From the NCBI GenBank assembly GCA_018335925.1, contig JAGXRF010000017.1, positions 1 to 64,000 on the forward strand: DNA of 64,000 nt. The letters are read 5' to 3'. This document shows, piece by piece, positions 25,355 through 34,567 of this stretch. The stretch's first letter is position 1; every line of letters begins with the position of its first letter. Below the pieces are notes generated by a model. That model worked only from the letters and a program-made list of their open reading frames with translations, had not been told where the DNA came from and ran no database searches. The DNA is from Flavobacteriales bacterium. Lineage in GTDB: Bacteria > Bacteroidota > Bacteroidia > Flavobacteriales > Flavobacteriaceae. Made by a program: the position numbers and the translations under genes.

Positions 25355-25530
25355 GTTTTGAGGTGGATTTTTGGGTTTTTCCAAAAATTCTTAAAAGGGA
25401 ATCCCGTGTAATTCGGGAGCTGTACCCGCAACTGTAAGCTAAAAACACTTGTAGTTATCTGCATACCACTGTTAAAGGAAACTTTGATGGGAAGGTGAAC
25501 AACAAGATGCAAGCCAGGAGACCTGCCCAT
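25355..25530 (+). ncRNA. Cobalamin (B12) riboswitch
   Basis: The leader of btuB contains the conserved cobalamin-riboswitch core. A GGGAATCCCG...TTCGGGAGCTGTACCCGCAACTG stretch (about 25397-25435) is the central four-way junction region. The B12 box GCCAGGAGACCTGCC lies at about 25513-25527. The order and spacing fit the class. The aptamer ends about 100 bases before the btuB ATG, so control may act on translation initiation or through an expression platform in that interval. Adenosylcobalamin is the usual ligand and would repress btuB. Confidence 0.93.
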
Positions 25531-25624
25531 TACTATGAGTACAAACTTTCGGGAAAAAAGGTTTGAGTGCAGGGTATATTCTACACTTTTGTTTCCCATT
25601 TTATTAAAATTTAATTTTATTAAA

Positions 25625-27541
25625 ATGAAAAAAAACATTTTAATGTCGGCATTTTTGCTGACAAGCATGCCTTTTTTGTATGCACAAATGAGCCAAGACA
25701 CTATTGGCTTAAAAGAGGTGGTAATTTCAAACACCAAATTCCCAATGCAAAGGGAGCAATCCGGAAAAATTATCGAGAAAATTACCTCTGAACAACTGCA
25801 ACAGCGTGCCGGACAATCGGTTGCACAAGTCTTAAACACGGTAGTAGGCTTAGAAATTAATGGAAGCCAGAGTGCTACCGGAAAAAATTTGAGTTATTAC
25901 TTAAGAGGAGGAAGAAATCGACAAGTATTGATTTTAATTGATGGCATTCCGGTAACTGATGCTTCAGGAATTACGCATGAATTTGATTTGCGTTTGCTTC
26001 CGGTTGAACAAATTGAAGCCATTGAAGTAATGAAAGGTGCTGCTTCTACTTTATACGGTAGTGGAGCTGCCACTGGTGTCATCAACATTTTGACCAAAAA
26101 AGCAGGAAAAGAAAACAGTGGTTTGGCATATTTCCGTTTGGGCACCCAAAACAGCCAGGAACAATTTAGAGCCAAAGCCTATGAAGTTGAACAAGGTGGA
26201 AGTGTTCGTTTTTCTAAAGAAAAATTGGGGGTTCAGATCCAATTAAACCACCAAGAAGTAAGTGGAATTTCGCAAGCAAATATCCCAAATGCAGAAGCAG
26301 ACAGACATAGTAGAATGAATGCAAGTACACAACTCTCTTACCAATGGAATGCCAAATGGCAGTTACAATCGTGGATTGGCTATGATCGTTTAAAAAACCA
26401 GTACGATGCAGCTTTTGACAATACCAACACCCATGATGTGGCTGAAAATGTAGGAACCATTGAAAATTGGAGGTTTCAATTAAATCCCACCTATAAACAC
26501 CGAAAAGGCATTTTAAAATTACAAGCCGGGTTTAATCAAGTGCAAAGAGATTTTTCAGAATTCAGCAGTTTTGCCAATGCCATGCAAAATTACAGCTATG
26601 CTTCACGTAACTTATCCTTAGATATTTTTCATAAGTACGAACTCAACCAAAAATGGTTTGTTGTTACCGGAGTACAAAGTCAGTTTCACGACATGCAAAG
26701 TACCACTCCGTTTGACGAAATTTTACAAAGCAATGCCAAGTTTAATAACATCGATCCATATACGAGTGTGGTGTACCAAAGCAATACATGGGGTTTAAAT
26801 ACCGGAGTTCGTTCGCACATTCACAGCATATACGATGCACAATGGGTATTCCATGCCAACCCATCGTATCAATTTGCAACATTGCCTTTAAAATTAATGA
26901 GCTCGTACAGCTCAGCATATGTGGTGCCAAGTTTGTACCAATTGTATTCTCCATTCGGCAATACCAATTTGACTCCTGAAAAAAACAAAACTGCTGAATT
27001 TGGCATCGAAACCCAATGGTTAAAAAAATCATTAAAATGGCAAGTGAATGTTTTTGTTAGAGAAGAAGATAATAGCATTCAATTTAGTTTTGACCCGGAT
27101 ACTTTTGTATCTCAGTACATTAACGTAGCCGGAATTAACCAAGTAAGAGGTTTGGAAACTAGTGTTGAATGGGGACAAAACCAATGGAATTATCAAGCAA
27201 ATTATACCTTTACAGAAGTCCCGGAAGCCTTAAACAGATTGATTCCTAAACACAAAATAAACCAACAACTTGGATATCAATTTACCAAAAGTTATGTTGG
27301 CATAGAACACCAATGGGTGAGTGACAGACAAGACGCATTTTTTGACGGAACTACTTTTACAGTTCAAAACATTGGGTTAGATGCCTATCATTTATTGCAT
27401 ATCAATTTTCAACACCGTTGGAATGATCGCATGCAATTTACAGGAAGAATCCACAATGTATTGAATGAAAAATTTGTAGAAAACATTGGTTTTACCACTT
27501 TAGGTACTAATGTGAAATTAGGCATTCAGTTTTTATTTTAA
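25625..27541 (+). CDS. btuB: TonB-dependent vitamin B12 receptor BtuB
   Basis: The ATG at 25625 is chosen because a signal peptide begins right there (MKKNILMSAFLLTSMPFLYAQ); an in-frame ATG at 25535 lies next to the riboswitch and would add a non-signal leader. The plug domain (about 30-150) has 'KIIEKITSEQLQQRAGQSVAQVLNTVVGLEI' and 'VEQIEAIEVMKGAASTLYGSGAATGVINI'. A 22-strand barrel of about 480 residues follows, ending in the aromatic-terminated 'LGIQFLF'. B12 specificity rests on the riboswitch and the btuFCD neighbours. Confidence 0.92.
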   Translation: MKKNILMSAFLLTSMPFLYAQMSQDTIGLKEVVISNTKFPMQREQSGKIIEKITSEQLQQRAGQSVAQVLNTVVGLEINGSQSATGKNLSYYLRGGRNRQVLILIDGIPVTDASGITHEFDLRLLPVEQIEAIEVMKGAASTLYGSGAATGVINILTKKAGKENSGLAYFRLGTQNSQEQFRAKAYEVEQGGSVRFSKEKLGVQIQLNHQEVSGISQANIPNAEADRHSRMNASTQLSYQWNAKWQLQSWIGYDRLKNQYDAAFDNTNTHDVAENVGTIENWRFQLNPTYKHRKGILKLQAGFNQVQRDFSEFSSFANAMQNYSYASRNLSLDIFHKYELNQKWFVVTGVQSQFHDMQSTTPFDEILQSNAKFNNIDPYTSVVYQSNTWGLNTGVRSHIHSIYDAQWVFHANPSYQFATLPLKLMSSYSSAYVVPSLYQLYSPFGNTNLTPEKNKTAEFGIETQWLKKSLKWQVNVFVREEDNSIQFSFDPDTFVSQYINVAGINQVRGLETSVEWGQNQWNYQANYTFTEVPEALNRLIPKHKINQQLGYQFTKSYVGIEHQWVSDRQDAFFDGTTFTVQNIGLDAYHLLHINFQHRWNDRMQFTGRIHNVLNEKFVENIGFTTLGTNVKLGIQFLF

Positions 27542-27583
27542 CATGAGTTCGATATAAATTAGTTTGTGAGAAACACTTTGTGG

Positions 27584-27671
27584 TTCTCTGTGGCTTCTTT
27601 GTGACTTTTGTGCAACAACAAAATAGCTATAACACAAAATGCACTAAGTATACACAAAGTTACACAGAGAA
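27584..27671. repeat. Imperfect inverted repeat of the CTCTGTG...CACAGAG type
   Basis: TTCTCTGTGGCTTCTTTGTG (27584-27603) is nearly complementary to the segment at 27653-27671, giving a long hairpin in the otherwise empty gap after btuB. A shorter relative occurs at 32883-32924. It looks like a dispersed intergenic repeat rather than a terminator (no T-run). Confidence 0.5.
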
Positions 27672-27782
27672 AACTCTATATTTAACAACATAAAACCATC
27701 AATATCAAATATTTAATTATATTTCTTATGTTGAACTCACGTTATTTTAGTATATTTACTTGTTACCGACAAAAAGATAAAT

Positions 27783-28313
27783 ATGTTTAAAATAATTGCA
27801 ATAATTCTTGTCCTAAACTTGTTTACCATGGATCGTATTTACACTTTTTCAGAAAATTCTAATACAAAAGATTGGAGAATTGTTAATGATGGTGTGATGG
27901 GTGGAATTTCGAGCAGTAGTTTACAAATCACAAAAGAAGGACATGGCCATTTTTCTGGAAAAGTATCTTTAGAAAATAATGGAGGTTTTGCATCCGTTCA
28001 ATTGAATACCAATATGCCAATTACAAAAAACCATTCTTACATTGTTTTGCGAATAAAAGGGGATGGTAAAAAATACGAGTTTAGAATCAAAGAAAATCCT
28101 TTACAACCGGAGGCTTATGTGCAACCCTTTGCCACCTCCGGTGTTTGGGAAACCATTAGATTAAATATTGGTGATTTTTATCCCCAATACAGAGGTCGAA
28201 AATTAAATATTGGAAATTTTAAAGGAGAAACCATCCAACAAATTAGCTTTTTAATTGCCAACAAGAAAGAAGAAAAATTTGATTTATGGATGGAATGGAT
28301 TGGGGTGGAGTAA
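27783..28313 (+). CDS. CIA30-family protein
   Basis: The 176-residue product has an N-terminal hydrophobic segment (about 3-16) and a galactose-binding-like CIA30 domain. Its marks are 'DWRIVNDGVMGGISSSSLQI', 'FSGKVSLENNGGFASVQ' and the ending 'ISFLIANKKEEKFDLWMEWIGVE'. CIA30 was first described as a complex I assembly factor in eukaryotes; the bacterial role is unknown. It is monocistronic and convergent with the gene at 28326. Confidence 0.85.
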   Translation: MFKIIAIILVLNLFTMDRIYTFSENSNTKDWRIVNDGVMGGISSSSLQITKEGHGHFSGKVSLENNGGFASVQLNTNMPITKNHSYIVLRIKGDGKKYEFRIKENPLQPEAYVQPFATSGVWETIRLNIGDFYPQYRGRKLNIGNFKGETIQQISFLIANKKEEKFDLWMEWIGVE

Positions 28314-28325
28314 TATTATGTTATT

Positions 28326-28907
28326 TTAAATAGAAGTAGGAGCTTGTGGTGGTGGAGATACTTCATTCCAGAAATGAATAATCAATGGTAAATTAGTATC
28401 TAATGCGTCATAAGCTATGATCAAATTATTAATTAGCTCTGATAAACCTGCTGTTTTTTCATCTTTACTAGCTTCTATAATAATTAAGTAACAAAATGGA
28501 GAAGAGTTACTATTATCGTATTTTGGATAAATAAAGTTACTTTCAAAATATTCCTTTACCTCTTGTTGACTATTTGAAATTACATCATTTTCCAGACCAA
28601 TGAAATTTCCATCTTTATAAAGCAAATAGTAATTACTTTTGGGGTCAAATGGAATTGGGTCACAATCTAAGTTAATGTACAAATTCGCAATACTATTTTT
28701 TTGTCGGATTTGAATTTTTGGAATACTATCACTGCAAGAAAACTCTAATATTCTATTAGTCAATTGACCAAATTTCTCAAAGTTATCTATATTTATAATG
28801 ACTTCATAAGATGAATCACCTTCAATGGGTTGACCGTATTTCTTTTCCTTTATCTCTTTACAACCTAAAATGAAAAGGATTATTGAGAATTTAAACCATA
28901 ATTTCAT
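28326..28907 (-). CDS. Hypothetical lipoprotein (193 aa)
   Basis: A signal segment with lipobox ILGC (about residue 16) marks a lipoprotein. The rest shows no family I recognise: alternating strands and a C-terminal half with 'CYLIIIEASKDEKTAGLSELINNLIIAYD' that could be an alpha/beta element. It lies 16 bases downstream of the S41 peptidase gene on the same strand, and may be co-transcribed with it. Confidence 0.6.
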   Translation of the reverse strand: MKLWFKFSIILFILGCKEIKEKKYGQPIEGDSSYEVIINIDNFEKFGQLTNRILEFSCSDSIPKIQIRQKNSIANLYINLDCDPIPFDPKSNYYLLYKDGNFIGLENDVISNSQQEVKEYFESNFIYPKYDNSNSSPFCYLIIIEASKDEKTAGLSELINNLIIAYDALDTNLPLIIHFWNEVSPPPQAPTSI

Positions 28908-28923
28908 TTAACTTAAAATTACA

Positions 28924-30369
28924 TTACCTCAACCCACCTAAATCAGGGGTTTCTACATACATTTCTGCACCAAACGGAAGTATTTTTTTGCTGTCTGACA
29001 AGGGAGCAAACAACTCTACTTTTTTACCAGCAACTGGTCTGCCATTGGTTTGAATGTATTGCAAAGCTGCATTTAAAAAAGGTTCCGAAGGTGAACCAAG
29101 CACACCTAAATTTCCTAAGTTTTCTACCAGTATATTGCTCGCACTTGGAGAAATTCCATCTGCATAATCTCCAAAGCCATCTTTATTTACAATTTTTAAT
29201 ACCAATGGCTGCATGGCATATTTATGAGATGGATTTACATTGTTTTTGGTAAAATTAGGAGAATCATATAGGGTTACCGAACCCACATTTTTTCCGGAAG
29301 TCACCCCACCTATTTGTACCACATTGATGTATGGCTTTAATCCATTGATCAACAATTCGCTTGCTGATGCTGAACTTGGTGTGGTTAACACAATTACTTG
29401 ATTCAATTGCAAGCTACTAATAGCAGCTCCACTTCCTAAAGAAGTCGTGAATCGGTTGATTAATGCTTCGGAATTATTTTGCGAAGCATAAAAGTTCATT
29501 ACTTTTTGGTTCCATTGTTGCGAAGCGAAAATTTGTCCGGTAAATTGTCCTGTAATCATGCTCGCCAATCTGGTGCAAGTGGCTACAGATCCACCTGAAT
29601 TATATCGTAAATCTACTACCAAATGGGTAACTCCTTGCGACAAAAAGTTGGCAAATACTTGGTTTAACTGGGTTTCAAAATTAGTAAAAAAACCATTGTA
29701 CATCAAATAGCCAATCTTTTTATCTCCTTGCGGAATTACGCTGCTTACCAAAACCGGATTTTCGTTATAAGGAGCTCTACTTAATGCGATAGATTGTCCG
29801 TTTGGAGTAATATTACCACCATCAAAATCGGCTAAGTTAATGGTAAAAGAGTTTTGCGACAATAAGCTCACATAATTTGAAGCAGTTAATGGGGTTCCGT
29901 TTACCGCATGAAATATCATTCCTCTTTGAACACCCTTAGAAGCTGCATCGGTATTTGGCATTACGTACCTAACCCATCCGAAAATATCGGTAGTACTGCC
30001 TTGCTTAAATCGCAAACCATAATCCATTCCGGTGGTTGCACTACTTCCGGATAGGATTTGTTCCAACACCGTATAGTCGTTAAAAATCACACTAAATCTA
30101 TCGGTAGTTCCTTTTTCGAACAACAAATTATCGAACAATGCTTCTGGAGAAGCAAATCCTTGGATGTACTGGTTTAATTGGGTTTGGGTTTGAAAGCGGG
30201 TATCGGCCAAATCCGGAACCTGCCCTTGCCACAAATAGTACAAATTCATTCCTTTCCATATAAAATCTCTCGATTGTAAGTCTAATGGCAATAATTTATC
30301 ATCTAAATCATCTTGACAACTTGTTACCACAAAAAACAAACTCAAACCAAAAAGAAATAATGCTCGCAT
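28924..30369 (-). CDS. S41-family (C-terminal processing-like) peptidase, lipoprotein
   Basis: The start at 30369 gives MRALFLFGLSLFFVVTSC, a clean lipoprotein signal. The 481-residue product has an N-terminal region, a PDZ-like part (about 140-200) and an S41 catalytic domain. In this domain HLVVDLRYNSGG marks the core and TTPSSASASE holds the candidate nucleophilic Ser, with a Lys in SGKNVG about 25 residues on. The family cleaves unfolded or tagged proteins in the periplasm. A terminator separates it from the SIMPL gene upstream. Confidence 0.85.
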   Translation of the reverse strand: MRALFLFGLSLFFVVTSCQDDLDDKLLPLDLQSRDFIWKGMNLYYLWQGQVPDLADTRFQTQTQLNQYIQGFASPEALFDNLLFEKGTTDRFSVIFNDYTVLEQILSGSSATTGMDYGLRFKQGSTTDIFGWVRYVMPNTDAASKGVQRGMIFHAVNGTPLTASNYVSLLSQNSFTINLADFDGGNITPNGQSIALSRAPYNENPVLVSSVIPQGDKKIGYLMYNGFFTNFETQLNQVFANFLSQGVTHLVVDLRYNSGGSVATCTRLASMITGQFTGQIFASQQWNQKVMNFYASQNNSEALINRFTTSLGSGAAISSLQLNQVIVLTTPSSASASELLINGLKPYINVVQIGGVTSGKNVGSVTLYDSPNFTKNNVNPSHKYAMQPLVLKIVNKDGFGDYADGISPSASNILVENLGNLGVLGSPSEPFLNAALQYIQTNGRPVAGKKVELFAPLSDSKKILPFGAEMYVETPDLGGLR

Positions 30370-30450
30370 AATAATAGGTTTAAACACTCAAAAATAACAA
30401 AAAAGGAATGGGCATGCCATTGCTTTAACATTTTTTACCTTTTGTAAAAC

Positions 30451-30477
30451 AAAAAAAGGAATGCCAACCGACATTCC
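30451..30477 (-). terminator. Terminator after the SIMPL gene
   Basis: On the minus strand GGAATG (30477-30472) and CATTCC (30463-30458) form a stem followed by seven T (30457-30451). Confidence 0.85.
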
Positions 30478-30502
30478 AAATCATTATAACGAATAATCAT
30501 TT

Positions 30503-31192
30503 TTATTCTATCCCAAAATAAACTTGCACTTGGGCTTTGATTTCAATTTCTCCGGGAGCTAAGGTTTCCTGCACTGCATCCATTTCCATTTCCATGGCCA
30601 TTGCTACATTTTTATACATTGGTGGTGGATAAAAAGAAGAAAAATGGTCAATAATTTGCAAAGGTTTGCCCACTTTTAAACCCAAAACTTCTACATAATC
30701 TTTTGCTTTTTGTAGTGCATCACGCATGGCTGCTTTTCTAGCTTCTGATTTTAAAGCCTCTATTTGAGATGATAAAAACTCCACTTGCTGCAAGTTATTC
30801 ATCCCAGCCTGCATCAAATCGTTAGTGATTAAATCGTAATCAGACCATTTTTTTACCAAAATTTCAATACTTTGGTATGCCCGATACATTTCCTTTTTGG
30901 TTTTGCCATCTTGGTATCTGCTAAAGTATACTTGAGTAGTTTTATAATCAGAAGCTGCAATTTGGAATTTTTTGATAACACCCATGGCTTTTTTGATGGT
31001 TTCATCATTTAGTTTTTTTACTTCTGTTGCCGATTTACCTGTGTTTTCAATGGCTACCGTAAACTTTACCTGATCGGGAGCAACTTTAATTTTACCCTCT
31101 CCTTGAACGGAAATGTTAGGCGACTTTACTTCCTGAGCCAAACCTAGACTAGTTAACAAACCTAAGCTTAACAATACTATTAACTTTTTCAT
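30503..31192 (-). CDS. SIMPL (DUF541) domain periplasmic protein
   Basis: A signal peptide (about 1-19, ending LGLAQ) precedes a SIMPL/DUF541 domain. The family pattern 'ISVQGEGKIKVAPDQVKFTVAIENTGKSATEVKKLNDETIKKAMGVIKK' and the C-terminal 'ALQKAKDYVEVLGLKVGKPLQI' are clear. The 229-residue length is normal. Relatives include E. coli YggE, linked to oxidative-stress tolerance. It is followed by a terminator and preceded by the rhomboid gene with a 46-base gap. Confidence 0.88.
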   Translation of the reverse strand: MKKLIVLLSLGLLTSLGLAQEVKSPNISVQGEGKIKVAPDQVKFTVAIENTGKSATEVKKLNDETIKKAMGVIKKFQIAASDYKTTQVYFSRYQDGKTKKEMYRAYQSIEILVKKWSDYDLITNDLMQAGMNNLQQVEFLSSQIEALKSEARKAAMRDALQKAKDYVEVLGLKVGKPLQIIDHFSSFYPPPMYKNVAMAMEMEMDAVQETLAPGEIEIKAQVQVYFGIE

Positions 31193-31238
31193 TTTTTGTG
31201 AATTTAGAATAACCTATCTAGACAAATGTTGTGCCATT

Positions 31239-31883
31239 TTATTTTTTCTCTTTCCAAAGTAAAAAGAATAACACCAAAATCGGAATTAACAACAATCCAA
31301 ACATTAAGGTGTTTTGGAATATAATCGATGGATATTGTGCCAACAACACAAGAAATCCAGAAATCGCTCCACCTAAATGAGCGGTATGTCCCACATTTCC
31401 AATACTATTTTTCATTCCATAAATGGAATAAACCAAATATCCCACTCCGAAAATATAAGCAGGAATTGGAATTGGTATAAAAAAGAGATACAAATCAAGT
31501 TCCGGATATAACATTATAGTGGCATATATAATCCCGGAAACAGCTCCGGAGGCTCCAACTGCACGATAATAAGGTTCGTTTTGATGGTACCATAAACTGA
31601 GTAAGCTTCCTCCTAACAAACTTCCGAAATAAATTAACAAAAAGCTAAAAACCGGTAAAGTTTGGTACAACATCGGTGCAAAAAAGTAAAAGGTAATCAT
31701 GTTAAAAGCCAAATGTGCTATATCTACATGTAAAAATGCACTGCTTAACATTCGCCATTTTTCACCTGCTCTAATACTTGCGATATGAAATTCGTATTTT
31801 CTGAAAAAGCTCTCATTCTGAAATCCCTGAAAACTTGCCAATACATTTGCTGCGATTAATACATAAAAAATAGTTTCTCCCAT
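31239..31883 (-). CDS. Rhomboid-family intramembrane serine protease
   Basis: A six-helix membrane protease of 214 residues. The catalytic Ser is S112 in GASGAVSG (110-117) and the catalytic His is in HTAHLGG (166-172). The typical 'HVDIAHLAFNMITFY' helix 2 motif is also present (52-66). It has no additional domain. Substrates cannot be predicted. The acyltransferase gene diverges from it. Confidence 0.92.
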   Translation of the reverse strand: MGETIFYVLIAANVLASFQGFQNESFFRKYEFHIASIRAGEKWRMLSSAFLHVDIAHLAFNMITFYFFAPMLYQTLPVFSFLLIYFGSLLGGSLLSLWYHQNEPYYRAVGASGAVSGIIYATIMLYPELDLYLFFIPIPIPAYIFGVGYLVYSIYGMKNSIGNVGHTAHLGGAISGFLVLLAQYPSIIFQNTLMFGLLLIPILVLFFLLWKEKK

Positions 31884-31966
31884 TGGTTATTTTTTTTGGG
31901 AAAAATAAGGAATATCTGTTGGATGCACCTACAAACCTCTCATTTTTTACTCCGAAAAATGGATGC

Positions 31967-31974
31967 TATATTTG
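31967..31974 (+). promoter_or_regulatory. -7 promoter box of the acyltransferase gene
   Basis: TATATTTG matches TAnnTTTG and lies 14 bases before ATG 31989. It supports that start over the upstream in-frame ATG at 31896. Confidence 0.6.
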
Positions 31975-31988
31975 CAAAAAAATATCAC

Positions 31989-32879
31989 ATGCAAAAGTTT
32001 GCATTTTGGATGGCTTATCCGTTTTTGTTTTTGGTTTCGTTGTTACCTTTTAGAGTAACTTATATTTTGTCCGACATTTTTGCTGTTTTTTTGTATTATA
32101 TTGTTGGCTATCGCAAAAAATTAGTCATCAAACATTTAAAAATGGTTTTTCCGGATTACACAGAACAACAAATTCAAAAAATTGCTTTTCAATCGTACCA
32201 GCATTTTTGCGATATGTTTTTAGAATTAAATAAAGGATTGACGAGCAGTGAGAAAGAGTTTCAAAAAAGATTTGTGGTTACCAATCCGGAGTTTATACAA
32301 GAGCTTGCAAAAAAACATTCCAAAATCATTTTAATGTATGCCCATTATGCAACTTATGAATGGACTAGTTTATTGCATTTATATACTAAAATTGACAGTT
32401 ATATTGTTTACAAAAAAATCAATCAGCCTTACTTTGATTTATTTGTAAATAAAATTAGAACCAAATTTGGAGCAAAATTGGTGGTTACCAACGACACCTT
32501 TAAAGTGATGAAAAAATTGGAAAAAGACCCAACTCCAGCTACTTTTGGATTTATTGCTGACCAATCTCCTGTTTGGCATTTATCTAAATTTTGGACAACT
32601 TTTTTTGGTGTAGAAGTACCAGTACACGTAGGAGCAGAAGAAATTGCCAAAAAAATGAACTTGCCAATTGTATACATGAAAGTAGAGAAAATCAAAAGAG
32701 GATACTACCAAGCTTCTTTTGAAATGATGACTGAAACTCCAAAAGATTTTCAAAATTATGCACTTTCAGAAGCTTACATAAGAAAAGTAGAGCAGCAGAT
32801 TTTAGAAGCACCTGCTTATTATTTGTGGACACACAACCGATGGAAACATGCGGGTACAAAACCTAAGCATTTGCAATAA
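31989..32879 (+). CDS. Lysophospholipid/lipid A acyltransferase (LpxL-like)
   Basis: The start at 31989 follows directly after a -7 box and gives the normal N-terminus; the open frame reaches back to 31896 but that part precedes the promoter. The 296-residue product has one N-terminal membrane helix (about 8-30) and the HtrB/LpxL acyltransferase fold. The HX4E catalytic motif appears in MYAHYATYEW (about 118-126) and GFIADQSP further on. It probably transfers a secondary acyl chain to lipid A or an aminolipid at the inner membrane. Confidence 0.85.
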   Translation: MQKFAFWMAYPFLFLVSLLPFRVTYILSDIFAVFLYYIVGYRKKLVIKHLKMVFPDYTEQQIQKIAFQSYQHFCDMFLELNKGLTSSEKEFQKRFVVTNPEFIQELAKKHSKIILMYAHYATYEWTSLLHLYTKIDSYIVYKKINQPYFDLFVNKIRTKFGAKLVVTNDTFKVMKKLEKDPTPATFGFIADQSPVWHLSKFWTTFFGVEVPVHVGAEEIAKKMNLPIVYMKVEKIKRGYYQASFEMMTETPKDFQNYALSEAYIRKVEQQILEAPAYYLWTHNRWKHAGTKPKHLQ

Positions 32880-32882
32880 AAA

Positions 32883-32924
32883 ACTCTGTGATGTTTGCGA
32901 AATAAATCCGTTTGACCACAGAGT
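32883..32924. repeat. Inverted repeat ACTCTGTG...CACAGAGT
   Basis: Perfect 8-bp arms (32883-32890 and 32917-32924) lie between two convergent genes. They resemble the repeat at 27584-27671. It could stall transcription, but has no T-run. Confidence 0.5.
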
Positions 32925-32949
32925 AAATTTAAGATGTTGATTTTCTAGA

Positions 32950-34494
32950 CTATGGAACTATGTATTCGTAAGAAGCTTGAACTCCTAACGGGAAACCAAT
33001 CATCCAATAAATTAACAAGAAGATTGTCCACAACAATAAAAATGCAATGGAATAAGGAATCATCATGGAAACCAATGTTCCAATTCCGGTAGACTTCACA
33101 TACTTTTGACAATATACCACTACCAAAGGAAAATAAGGCATTAAAGGCGTAACTATGTTAGAAACCGAATCGCCTACTCTGTAAGCAGCTTGAGTTAAAT
33201 CAGGAGAAATTCCCAGTTGCATTAACATTGGAACAAAAATTGGAGCAATCAAAGCCCATTTGGCAGATGCGGAACCAATAAATAAATTTACAAAAGCGGT
33301 TAACAATACAATTCCAACTATAGTAACCCCAGATGCCAATTGTAACGATTGTAAAAAAGTGGCACCTTTTAAAGCCAATAAAGCTCCTAAGTTTGATTTG
33401 GCAAATGCATCTATAAACAAAGCACAGAAAAAAGCCATCACTATATAATAACTCATGCCACTCATCGACTTGGTCATGCCAGCAATTACTTGCTTCGACT
33501 CTTTATAAGCTCCTGATAAAAATCCGTAAATCACACCCGGAATTAAAAAAACCACAAAAATAATTGGCACTATCGATCGCATTAACGGAGCGGTCAAATC
33601 GGTAAGTTTTCCGCTTTCAGCTCGTAATGCAGAATCTTCTCCTTTAGCCCAAAAAAACAAACCGATTAACAATAAAAACATGGATGTTGAGGCAACCCAA
33701 AACGCTATTCTTTCTTTAGAAGTCAACGCATCCATCGTTGGCTCTTCATTATCTTCAATTACCACCTCAACTTTTTTCAATCGAGGCTCAACAATTCTGT
33801 CGGTTAAAAACCATCCTACCAAAACAATTAATAAAGTAGAAGCAGAAGTAAAAAACCAGTTATTTAGTGGATTAAGTTGAATATTCGGGTCGATAATTTG
33901 TGCAGCAGATTGGGTAAATCCTTGCAGTAATGGATCTATCCCAGAAGGAATAAAGTTTGCACTAAATCCACCGGAAACTCCTGCAAAAGCAGCTGCAATA
34001 CCAGCCAACGGATGTCTGCCAGCAGCATAAAAAATCACTCCTCCTAATGGAATAACCAATACATAACCGGCATCGGTTGCGGTATGCGAAACAATTGCAA
34101 CCAAAATTAACATGGGAGTTAATAAGAATTTTGGTGTAACTCCTAACATGGTTTTTAAGCCCGCATTAATATAGCCTGAGTGTTCCGCAACTCCTACTCC
34201 TAACATGGCAACCAACACAATTCCGAGTGGAGCAAAACTGGTAAATGTAGTAACCATATTTGACAAAAAAGCTGCCAATGAAGTTCCACTTAATAAATTG
34301 ACAATTTCAATAGCTGAACCTGTCCTTGGGTCGATTTCAGAAAAACTGACTCCCGAAAAAATAGCAGACAACACCCAAATCAAAACCATCAAACTTAAAA
34401 ATAGGATGGCCGGATCAGGAAGTTTGTTTCCTTTTTTCTCAATAAAGTCCAAAGCTTTGTTTACAAAACCTTTTGGTGCAGATGTTTCACTCAT
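32950..34494 (-). CDS. AbgT-family transporter
   Basis: A 514-residue inner-membrane protein with about 11-12 hydrophobic helices. It matches the AbgT family: an N-terminal 'KALDFIEKKGNKLPDPAILFL', a mid-section 'GGVSGGFSANFIPSGIDPLLQGFTQSAA', and a C-terminal 'LFIGSASAKWALIAPIFVPMLMQLGISPDLTQAAYRVGDSVSNIVTPLMPYFPLV'. Family members export p-aminobenzoyl-glutamate or sulfonamides as proton-driven pumps. It is monocistronic. Confidence 0.9.
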   Translation of the reverse strand: MSETSAPKGFVNKALDFIEKKGNKLPDPAILFLSLMVLIWVLSAIFSGVSFSEIDPRTGSAIEIVNLLSGTSLAAFLSNMVTTFTSFAPLGIVLVAMLGVGVAEHSGYINAGLKTMLGVTPKFLLTPMLILVAIVSHTATDAGYVLVIPLGGVIFYAAGRHPLAGIAAAFAGVSGGFSANFIPSGIDPLLQGFTQSAAQIIDPNIQLNPLNNWFFTSASTLLIVLVGWFLTDRIVEPRLKKVEVVIEDNEEPTMDALTSKERIAFWVASTSMFLLLIGLFFWAKGEDSALRAESGKLTDLTAPLMRSIVPIIFVVFLIPGVIYGFLSGAYKESKQVIAGMTKSMSGMSYYIVMAFFCALFIDAFAKSNLGALLALKGATFLQSLQLASGVTIVGIVLLTAFVNLFIGSASAKWALIAPIFVPMLMQLGISPDLTQAAYRVGDSVSNIVTPLMPYFPLVVVYCQKYVKSTGIGTLVSMMIPYSIAFLLLWTIFLLIYWMIGFPLGVQASYEYIVP

Positions 34495-34567
34495 GGTATT
34501 TTAGTTTGGTTAGTTGGTCATAAAAATACAGTATTTACACCAATTACAAATACTACTTTTGCAATGA

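Noticed and set aside
25333..25839. A 168-codon open frame on the minus strand across the riboswitch and the start of btuB.
   Set aside because: It is antisense to the riboswitch core and the btuB signal peptide, has no sensible protein features, and is explained as a shadow of conserved sequence on the other strand.
31896..31988. N-terminal extension of the acyltransferase from ATG 31896.
   Set aside because: A TAnnTTTG promoter box at 31967 lies within it, and family members start at the membrane helix encoded from 31989.
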